From VXYL01 sp963422285 (lineage in GTDB: Bacteria; Pseudomonadota; Gammaproteobacteria; Pseudomonadales; Azotimanducaceae), in the NCBI GenBank assembly GCA_963422285.2, contig CAXXJO010000002.1, positions 1,116,001 through 1,180,000 on the forward strand: a stretch of DNA of 64,000 bases, written 5' to 3'. The position numbers and the translations under genes were made by a program. Positions 57,431 to 64,000 of this stretch are shown here, in pieces (within the stretch, counting starts at the first letter, position 1; every line of letters begins with the position of its first letter). Below the pieces are notes generated by a model that did no database searches, was not told the DNA's origin, and saw only the letters and a program-made list of their open reading frames with translations.

Positions 57431-57526
57431 GATATGCCTCGTGCGTTGGTTGCGGTGCGCGGTGGATGATGCTGCCGGGACAGACGCAGGGTAGCCGAGA
57501 CGAGCCGCTCCTGCCGCGCCCTCGCC

Positions 57527-58291
57527 TCAGAGCGAATCCAGAAACGCCGCCACTACTGCGTTGAACTCGGCCGGCTTCTCGAAGTAGGTGGAATGGCCCG
57601 CCCCGTCGATGCGCTTGAGCGGCACATCGATATCGGCGGCCACGGACGCCAGCACGGGCGGCGGAAACAGCGGGTCGAGGTCGCTCGACAGCACCCAGAA
57701 AGGCATGCCCGTGGCCCTCACCGCAGCCGGTGAAACGTACACTGAGTCGTCGCGGATGTTGGGCCGCGCCTGGGTGTTGTAGGCGGAAATCTGCCGATAG
57801 AGCAGTGCGCCGGCCGGATTGCGCTGGGCGAACTCGGCGCTGTACGCCTGATTGACCAGGCCGCCGGCGGCAGCCAGGCGTTCCGCCAACTGCTTCATGT
57901 TGTCCACGGTGGTCTGGTTGCGCACCGCGCCCGGCGTGTTCGCCAGCAGTACGCCGCGTACGCGATCCGTGTGGTGGACCGCCGCCCGCACTCCTGTCCA
58001 GCCGCCCATGGACTGGCAGACGATCACCGCGCGGGGCATTCCCGCCGCGTCCATCACGGCCATCAGGTCGCCCTCGAAGTGGGCGGCGCTCTGCTGCTCG
58101 GGCGGACAGAGGGAACGGGCGAAGCCGCGATGGTCGAACACCGCCACATGGTGCGTCGCCGCGAACGCCGGCACCTGCTGCCACCAGCTAGTGGCGTTGC
58201 CACCGGCGCCGTGGGCGAATACCAGCGCCGGCCGCGAGGCGTCGCCGTGCAGTTCGTAGTAGATGTCGATATCGCCGTTTTGCGCATAGGG
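57527..58291 (-). CDS. Alpha/beta hydrolase
   Basis: A 254-aa hydrolase: LVFAHGAGGNATSWWQQVPA (oxyanion loop), HVAVFDHRGFARS, the nucleophile elbow IVCQSMGGWTGVRAAV with Ser, the acid in WVLSSDLDPLFPPPVLASV and the base in IDGAGHSTYFEKPAEFNAVV. A complete Ser-Asp-His triad. ATG 58291 has GAGAAAGAG upstream. Ester, lactone or haloalkane substrates are all possible. Confidence 0.9.
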   Translation of the reverse strand, partial: PYAQNGDIDIYYELHGDASRPALVFAHGAGGNATSWWQQVPAFAATHHVAVFDHRGFARSLCPPEQQSAAHFEGDLMAVMDAAGMPRAVIVCQSMGGWTGVRAAVHHTDRVRGVLLANTPGAVRNQTTVDNMKQLAERLAAAGGLVNQAYSAEFAQRNPAGALLYRQISAYNTQARPNIRDDSVYVSPAAVRATGMPFWVLSSDLDPLFPPPVLASVAADIDVPLKRIDGAGHSTYFEKPAEFNAVVAAFLDSL

Positions 58292-58475
58292 CATGGCTCT
58301 TTCTCCCGTTGGCGGCACCAGTGCCTGCAAGGCGGACGATAGACGATTTCAGGGTCTGTGTACGGTGCTCATGCGCGAAACGGCCTCCCGATCCAGCTCG
58401 CACTCGGCCTCCAATCCACGAAACGGAATCCGCCGCCATCCTGCTACCATCCTTTTTCCGCTTCCGGAGCAGCCC

Positions 58476-60103
58476 ATGGTGCTCGACCGCAACGCATCGC
58501 CACCGCCGAGAATCCTTCCTCTCGCCATGCAGAACTTCCGCGAAGTCCGGGAACGCGGCTGCTACCACGTCGACAAGACCGACTATGCGAGGAAGATGGC
58601 CGACGAGGGCAAGCACTACTTCCTCTCCCGCTCCCGCCGGTTCGGCAAGAGCCTGTTGGTGGACACCCTCAAGGAGATCTTCGAGGGCCAACGAGCCGCT
58701 TTTCAGGGGCTTGGCGATCCACGATCGATGGGACTGGTCCCGAGCCAACCGCAGTCCCGCGGTGCGGATCAGCTGCGCCGCTGGCGACTTGGCGACGACG
58801 GAGGGCTTGCGCAGGCTCGGGTATCTGCTGTTTGCCAACGAGGAGCGTCTCGGCTTGGCGCGGCGGATCGAGACGGCCGCCGAGCGCTTTTCGGATCTCC
58901 TGGTTCGACTGCACAGCAAAACCGGGCGTCGCGTCGTCGTGCTGGTGGACGAGTACGACAAGCCGATCCTCGATGCCCTGGGCGCGCCGGAGATCGCCGA
59001 GGCGAACCGCGACCGCCTCGCTTCTGTGTTCAGCGTCGTCAAGGATCTTGACGAACATGTCCGCTTCTCCTTTTTCACCGGCGTTACCAAGTTCTCCAAA
59101 GCGAACCTGTTCTCAACGCTCAACAACCTCACCGACATCAGCCTCGACCCCGCCTTCGCCGCGGTCTGCGGTTTCACCGACGCCGAACTCGATGCCGTGT
59201 TCGCCGACCCTCTCGCCGCGCTCGACGTGGACCGCGACGCCGTCCGCGAGTGGTACAACGGCTACAACTGGCTCGGCGAAGATGCGGTCTACTGCCCGTA
59301 CGATGTTCTCAATCTGTTCCGAACCGGCCTGGTGCGCAACTATTGGATCAAGACGGGCACCCCCGCCTTCCTGCCCCCCGTCCTCGTCGATCGCGGCATT
59401 CAGGCCATGGAGCAGAGTGCGCGCTGGATCGACGAAGACAGGCTCGAGGACTTCGACATCGGCCGGATGGATACGGCCGCGCTGCTGTTCCAGACCGGCT
59501 ACCTGACCATCGCCCGCGAGCACGACAGCATCCCCGGCCGCTACTGGCTGGACTATCCCAACCGCGAGGTCGGCCAGAGCCTGAGCCAGCTTGTCGTCGC
59601 CGAGATGCTGGGGGAGGAGACGCGGTTCGCCCTTGCCGACGATTTCCGCAACGCCGTCGCCTCGGTGGACTTCCGCATGCTGCATGCAACGCTTTCCTCC
59701 GTCCTCGCCGGCGTTCCCTACGATCACTACCGAGCTACGCCGCTGGCCAGAATCGAAGGCCACTATGCAGCCGTCATGGACACCGCGGCCCGGATGGCGG
59801 GCCTCAACCCCCCGTTCGGAGGAGAGCACCGCGTCCGGCCGCACCGACATGACCGTGGAGTACGCAGGCCAGACCATGCTGTTCGAGTGGAAGGTCGTGC
59901 ATGGCGATCCCACCGGCCAAACGCTCGCGCAGCTGCGCAGCAAGCGCTACGCGGAGAAGTATCGCCACCGTGGAGCCAGCGTCCACTTGATCGGCGTCGA
60001 GTTCGACTCCCGTACGCACGCCATCGTCGGCTTCGACACCGCCCCGGCGTTCCCCGACCTGCCGCCACGCCATCGCGACGAATCATCGGCGTCCCTCGGT
60101 TAG
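58476..60103 (+). pseudogene. AAA-ATPase with PD-(D/E)XK nuclease domain (DUF1703 type), two frameshifts
   Basis: About 540 aa after joining. The AAA_ATPase-like part opens NFREVRERGCYHVDKTDYAR, with a degenerate Walker A SRSRRFGKSLLVDTLKEIF, and continues after the first break with RFSDLLVRLHSKTGRRVVVL, VDEYDKPILDALGAPEIAEA, VKDLDEHVRFSFFTGVTKFS. The last part, after a second break, is a nuclease-like domain with D and E-x-K: TDMTVEYAGQTMLFEWKVVH. Breaks: an extra C near 58687-58690 (gives EIFEG-NEPLFRGLAIH when removed) and one C too many in the six-C run 59810-59815. ATG 58476 has CGGAG upstream. The DUF1703/PDDEXK_9 family is patchy and mobile, often strain-specific. Confidence 0.78.
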
Positions 60104-60202
60104 GCGTCTCGCAGAAACAAAAGGCGACCGGCAACCGTCACTTCCCAGGGCCGGAACGCATGTGGAAGCCGGCACCGGGTGCTTGGCAGGCAACGACTTT
60201 TT

Positions 60203-60240
60203 AGTTACGCTATTGAGTAGATCTACTTAATAGCGTAACT
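60203..60240. promoter_or_regulatory. 38-base near-perfect palindrome before the DUF4143 ATPase gene
   Basis: Arms AGTTACGCTATTGAGTAGA and TCTACTTAATAGCGTAACT are inverted with one mismatch and no loop, and end eight bases before the ATG at 60249. It is AT-rich in a GC-rich region. The position over the ribosome site suggests an operator or an attenuator-like site, or the target-like site of the element that brought the gene. Confidence 0.6.
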
Positions 60241-60248
60241 TAGCTGGC

Positions 60249-61502
60249 ATGGCCGATTATCAACGCCCCCAGGTGACCACTCTCGTTCGCTGGCTCCGGG
60301 AAACGCCCCGGCGGCTCCTGGCCGTTCTCGGCCCTCGCCAGACGGGCAAGACCACCATCATCCACCAAGCGCTGGCCGCCATCGACTTGCCCAGCGCCTA
60401 CATTGCGGTGGACGAACCTACGGGGACGACCTTCCGCCCCCACGCCGCTGAGTTGGAGGACGTTCCGGCCGAAGACCCCGAACACCGAGATGCGGCTTGG
60501 CTGGTACGGCAGTGGGAAAGGGCGCGCCTGCGCTGCGACAGCGACACGCTGGGCCGTGTCCATGTTCTGGTGTTCGACGAGATACAGAAGATTCCGCGCT
60601 GGTCGGAAGCCGTGAAGGGATTGTGGGATGCTGACCGGGCCGAGGCTCGGCCGCTGCATGTGGTGGTGCTGGGCTCCGCGCCCCTGTTGATGCAGGCCGG
60701 GCTGTCCGAGAGCCTCGCCGGACGCTTCGAGGCCACCCCGGTCCGCCATTGGTCCTTTCCGGAGATGCGCGACGCCTTCGGCTTCGATCTCGACACCTAC
60801 CTCTACTACGGCGGCTATCCCGGCTCTGCGTCCCTGGTCCGCGAACCGGATCGGTGGCGGGACTACATCCTCGCCGGCCTCGTCGAGCCGCACATCGAAC
60901 GGGACATCCTGGCGATGACGCGGGTGGACAAGCCGGCGCTGCTCAAACGGCTGTTCCAGCTCGGCGTCGACTACTCCGGGCAGATTCTCGCCTACTCGAA
61001 GATGAAGGGAAACCTGACGGATGCCGGCAACGAGACCACGCTGGCCCGCTATCTCGATCTGCTTGGCCAAGCGGGCCTCGTTGCCGGACTGCAGGCCCAT
61101 TCCGCCCAACCCCATCGGCGGCGTTCTTCGCCGAAGCTCAACGTCCTGAACACCGCGCTGATGACCGCCGGCTCCGACTACCGCTTCGCCGAAGCGCGCG
61201 CAGACCGGAGCTTCTGGGGCCGGGTGGTCGAAAGCGCCGTGGGCGCCCACTTGCTCAACACCCGCAGCCGAGATATCCATATCCACTACTGGCGCCAGAA
61301 ATCGGTGGAGGTGGACTTCGTGATCCGCCGTGGCAAGCGCTTGGCTGCCGTGGAAGTGAAAAGCGGCGGCCGGGCAGGACGCCGGCGCGGTATCGAAGCA
61401 TTCGAGATGCGCTTTCCGGGTTCTCGGACGCTGCTGGCGGGATCGGAGGGGGTGCCGCTCGCGGAGTTCCTTTCCATGCCTGCCGGGCACTGGCTGGAGT
61501 AG
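60249..61502 (+). CDS. AAA_14 / DUF4143 ATPase
   Basis: A 417-aa P-loop ATPase of the widespread, functionally uncharacterised AAA_14-DUF4143 family. Walker A GPRQTGKTTII near residues 28-38 and Walker B HVLVFDEIQKIPRWSEAVKG. LSESLAGRFEATPVRHWSFP is the signature after it. DUF4143 follows from about residue 195: VEPHIERDILAMTRVDKPAL, ETTLARYLDLLGQAGLVAGL, VVESAVGAHLLNTRSRDI and the nuclease-like VDFVIRRGKRLAAVEVKSGG with E-x-K. These genes are typically mobile and sporadic. ATG 60249 is preceded by a 38-base palindrome rather than a clear ribosome site. Confidence 0.9.
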   Translation: MADYQRPQVTTLVRWLRETPRRLLAVLGPRQTGKTTIIHQALAAIDLPSAYIAVDEPTGTTFRPHAAELEDVPAEDPEHRDAAWLVRQWERARLRCDSDTLGRVHVLVFDEIQKIPRWSEAVKGLWDADRAEARPLHVVVLGSAPLLMQAGLSESLAGRFEATPVRHWSFPEMRDAFGFDLDTYLYYGGYPGSASLVREPDRWRDYILAGLVEPHIERDILAMTRVDKPALLKRLFQLGVDYSGQILAYSKMKGNLTDAGNETTLARYLDLLGQAGLVAGLQAHSAQPHRRRSSPKLNVLNTALMTAGSDYRFAEARADRSFWGRVVESAVGAHLLNTRSRDIHIHYWRQKSVEVDFVIRRGKRLAAVEVKSGGRAGRRRGIEAFEMRFPGSRTLLAGSEGVPLAEFLSMPAGHWLE

Positions 61503-61506
61503 CGCC

Positions 61507-64000
61507 GTGGTCGTTGTTTTGCGCACCTGCACGCCTCTGTCCAAGGACGCAGAGCAAGTCGAGGGCGGCGAAAGCAGGCCTCTGACAGATTTCCGATTAG
61601 CCCCGGCGTATGTACTGCTTGGCGACCCGGGTGCGGGCAAGACGACCAGTTTCAAGTCCGAGGCCAAACACGATGGCTGCGACTACATATCCGCCCGCGA
61701 TCTATTGGCGGATGTGAAGCGCAACTGGACGGACAAGACGCTGTTCATCGACGGCTTGGACGAAGTTCGGGCGGGCACCTCGGATCCGCGTGCCCCCTTC
61801 GACCGGATTCGCCGTTGCTTGATGGAACTGGGCAAGCCGCGCTTCCGCCTTTCCTGCCGGCCGGCCGATTGGCTGGGAAGCAACGACCGCGGCCATCTCG
61901 AAACCGTCGCGACCGGAGAATTGGCCGTGCTGCGGCTCGACCCGCTGGACGACGAAGCCATCAAAAATATCCTCGCAAGCGACGGCATCGATGCGAGCAA
62001 GTTCATGGAGCAAGCACAAACGCGGGGCCTGGACGGGCTGCTCGCCAATCCGCAAACCCTGGGGATGCTGGCCAAAGTCGCATCAAGCGATGCCGGCTGG
62101 CCCGACAGCAAGCTGGCGACGTTCGAGAGTGCCTGCACCGGCATGGCACAAGAGATGAACGAGGAGCACGGCATCGTCAACGACGCCAAAGGTGCGCCGA
62201 GCACGGAAGAACTGCTCGATGCCGCCGGGCGGCTATGCGCCCTGCAATTGATCGGCGGCTTGGCCGGCGCGGCGATCACCAACAAAGCCGCCAACGACGA
62301 CTACTCCGCCGTGGAGCGCTTCGATCGGAAAATCAAGCATATGCGGCAGGCGTTGTCGCGCCGCCTGTTCATCAACGCAGGGCCGGGCCGATTCGCTCCA
62401 GCGCATCGCCACATCGCCGAGTTCCTCGGCGCTCGGCACCTTGCGCGCCGCATTGACGGAGGACTCTCCGTGCGCCGCGTCCTAGCACTCGTCGTCGGCG
62501 CGGACGGCTCCGTGGTTACGCCGCTGCGCGGACTGACGGCTTGGCTGGCGGCGCACTGCCCCAGAGCGCGGCGGGACATCATCGAACGGGATCCGGCCGG
62601 CGTCGGCATGTACGGTGACATACGCGCCTTTACCCAGGAGGAGAAGCGTTGCTTGTGGGAACAGTTGAAGCCGGCGTATCCGCCTCTTACTGCTTCGTTG
62701 TTTGCTCCGCTGGCAAGCGGCGACATGGCGCCGATCCTCCGCGAATACCTGACCGACAGTAGCCGCGACGCCGAACAGCAGCAATTCGTCTATTTTCTGC
62801 TGTGCGTGTTGGCGAATGCGGAACCGGTAGATGAGTTGGCCGACGCGCTGCTCGCTGCCGTTCGCGACGAGAGCCGCTGGCCACGGGTTAGGCAGTGGGC
62901 CGCGCGCTGCCTCGCTTTTGGCGTGTTGGCGAAACCCGACCATTTCGGCGCTGCCGGCCTTACGCTGCTGCGCGAACTGCGCGACGGCACCGTTGTCGAT
63001 GCGGACAAGGAACTGCTGGCGATACTGCTGAATGAACTGTACCCGCAGTTTATCAAGCCGGATGAAGTGCTGAACTACCTGGAACTGGACCGGAGCGGCG
63101 ACCACTCCCCCTACAGTTTCTTCTGGTCGCACGACATGGCGCAAGCGACCGCGCCTAAAGATGCCGCTACCGTCGCCGACTCTCTCGCCGATCTATTCGA
63201 GGCATCCGCAGCATGGACGTCCACCGGCGTGTTCCCCGATGGCGCGGTCGCCCACGGCGCCCTGCCGCTCGTGAGAAAGGCTCTCGAACATGCCGGCGCT
63301 GCCGATGTGTGCAGAACGTTTCGCTGGCTTGGGCTGATCGGCCATGATGCGATAGATCCCGAGAACCGCCAAGGAATAAGCAACTGGCTCGGCCGCCGTC
63401 CCGAACTGCAAAAGGAGCTTCTGCGCCTCGGCATCTCGCAATGTTCGCAAGCGACGACGTTCCGACTCTGCGCGGAGAACGTCAAGGCACGGCTAGGCGG
63501 AGCCAAGGCACCAAGCGATTACGGCAGCTGGTGCCTGGAGCAGATCGATCCAGCCGCTTGCGACAACGACAGCGCCAAGTTCTGGTTCGAGGAGGCCTGG
63601 CGCACACTATTGCATGGGCAGGGTGTGGAAGGACTTACCCTCGAGCGTCTGGAATGCATGGCGGCGGGAAACGCCAGCCTCCAGGCCGCGTTCGACGAAT
63701 TGCGTTTCGAGCCCATCGACAGCCGCTTCGCGCTGACGCAACGGCGCATCCGTCAACGCGCTCTGCAGCACCTTGAGAAGGAAGCTCAGACTCGGCGCGA
63801 ACGGCTGCAGTTCTTCAAGCAATATGAAAGCGCACTGCGCCACAATCGCTGTCCTCCAGGCATCTTGAAGCAGATCGCCGGGGTGCATCAAGGCCTGTAT
63901 GCCGACATTCAGGGCGCAACCGGCCAGGATCGGCTCGATCACCTGCTGGATGGGGATGCCGCGCTGATCGAGGCGGCGATGACGGGCTTGCGCCGTGCGA
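61507..64000 (+). CDS. NACHT/STAND-type NTPase, 3' end beyond the window
   Basis: Open from GTG 61507 to base 64000, at least 831 codons with no stop, so the gene runs off the right edge. The N-terminus has Walker A LLGDPGAGKTTSFK and, 45 residues on, Walker B TLFIDGLDEVRAG, then RFRLSCRPADWLG with the sensor Arg, the pattern of NACHT-type STAND NTPases. After the NTPase (about residues 30-330) a long helical, repeat-like region follows (RLFINAGPGRFAPAHRHIAE, LREYLTDSSRDAEQQQFVYF), compatible with a sensor domain. Such proteins are common in anti-phage systems (Avs/bNACHT), but no effector domain is seen in the part present. The GTG start lies four bases after the previous TAG; the ribosome site is weak. 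Confidence 0.75.
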   Translation, partial: MVVVLRTCTPLSKDAEQVEGGESRPLTDFRLAPAYVLLGDPGAGKTTSFKSEAKHDGCDYISARDLLADVKRNWTDKTLFIDGLDEVRAGTSDPRAPFDRIRRCLMELGKPRFRLSCRPADWLGSNDRGHLETVATGELAVLRLDPLDDEAIKNILASDGIDASKFMEQAQTRGLDGLLANPQTLGMLAKVASSDAGWPDSKLATFESACTGMAQEMNEEHGIVNDAKGAPSTEELLDAAGRLCALQLIGGLAGAAITNKAANDDYSAVERFDRKIKHMRQALSRRLFINAGPGRFAPAHRHIAEFLGARHLARRIDGGLSVRRVLALVVGADGSVVTPLRGLTAWLAAHCPRARRDIIERDPAGVGMYGDIRAFTQEEKRCLWEQLKPAYPPLTASLFAPLASGDMAPILREYLTDSSRDAEQQQFVYFLLCVLANAEPVDELADALLAAVRDESRWPRVRQWAARCLAFGVLAKPDHFGAAGLTLLRELRDGTVVDADKELLAILLNELYPQFIKPDEVLNYLELDRSGDHSPYSFFWSHDMAQATAPKDAATVADSLADLFEASAAWTSTGVFPDGAVAHGALPLVRKALEHAGAADVCRTFRWLGLIGHDAIDPENRQGISNWLGRRPELQKELLRLGISQCSQATTFRLCAENVKARLGGAKAPSDYGSWCLEQIDPAACDNDSAKFWFEEAWRTLLHGQGVEGLTLERLECMAAGNASLQAAFDELRFEPIDSRFALTQRRIRQRALQHLEKEAQTRRERLQFFKQYESALRHNRCPPGILKQIAGVHQGLYADIQGATGQDRLDHLLDGDAALIEAAMTGLRRA

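Noticed and set aside
56382..58184. 600-codon frame on the minus strand
   Set aside because: Overlaps three well-supported genes in another frame.
1..64000. tRNA, rRNA, CRISPR arrays
   Set aside because: No tRNA-like cloverleaf, rRNA stretch or regularly spaced direct repeats were found by reading; a covariance-model scan would be needed to be sure.

Overview
The window is high-GC bacterial DNA (roughly 65% by eye) with mostly Shine-Dalgarno-led genes. The gene content suggests a proteobacterium, probably gammaproteobacterial: a Wzy/WaaL-type O-antigen ligase, a TonB-dependent receptor with a Gram-negative signal peptide, and a heme operon. The many Fe(II)/2-oxoglutarate dioxygenases, arylsulfatase and mandelate-racemase relatives and freshly broken genes would fit a large, decaying genome such as a host-associated marine symbiont. 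That lifestyle is inference. No tRNA, rRNA or CRISPR array was seen. Layout, left to right. 1-1896 (minus): O-antigen ligase running off the left edge. 2045-6421 (plus): overlapping four-gene heme operon, hemE, a chlorite-dismutase/HemQ-like gene, hemH and an FAD amine-oxidase-type gene that may act as protoporphyrinogen oxidase. A palindromic repeat is expanded into the 5' end of hemH. 6422-7300: non-coding, with a small inverted-repeat element and a perfect 31-base palindrome. 7301-16698 (plus): tight five-gene operon of DISARM-type DrmA and DrmB, an SF1 helicase, an unrecognised 532-aa protein and a NERD-nuclease/SF1-helicase gene. This is the best candidate for an undescribed defence system, although the two helicase genes carry frameshifts. 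16699-34287: metabolic and accessory genes with many remnants: PhyH dioxygenases, a broken arylsulfatase, an otnK/otnC pair with otnK disrupted, an alpha/beta hydrolase, an enolase-superfamily dehydratase, a sugar-phosphate-isomerase-like gene, a toxin/antitoxin-like nucleotidyltransferase pair and class III aminotransferases. 35234-42755 (minus): TonB-dependent receptor plus two half-size ABC exporters. 44547-48795: broken aminotransferase, GH32-like glycosidase and an enolase-family remnant. 48796-52675 (minus): uvrA and an upstream nucleotidyltransferase. 52948-53865 (minus): a glycine/betaine-reductase selenoprotein-B-like gene with an in-frame UGA followed directly by a SECIS-like hairpin, a candidate selenoprotein. 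54154-58291: TauD, aldo/keto reductase, CmcJ/NvfI-type oxidoreductase and alpha/beta hydrolase. 58476-64000 (plus): three consecutive NTPases (AAA-PDDEXK, AAA_14/DUF4143, NACHT-like running off the right edge), probably a second conflict/defence patch. Genes of core function (hem, uvrA, ABC/TonB, drmAB) are intact, while many accessory genes have one-base indels, several in homopolymers, or a nonsense codon. Either these genes are decaying or the assembly holds uncorrected indels; the sequence alone cannot decide, though the uneven distribution favours real decay.
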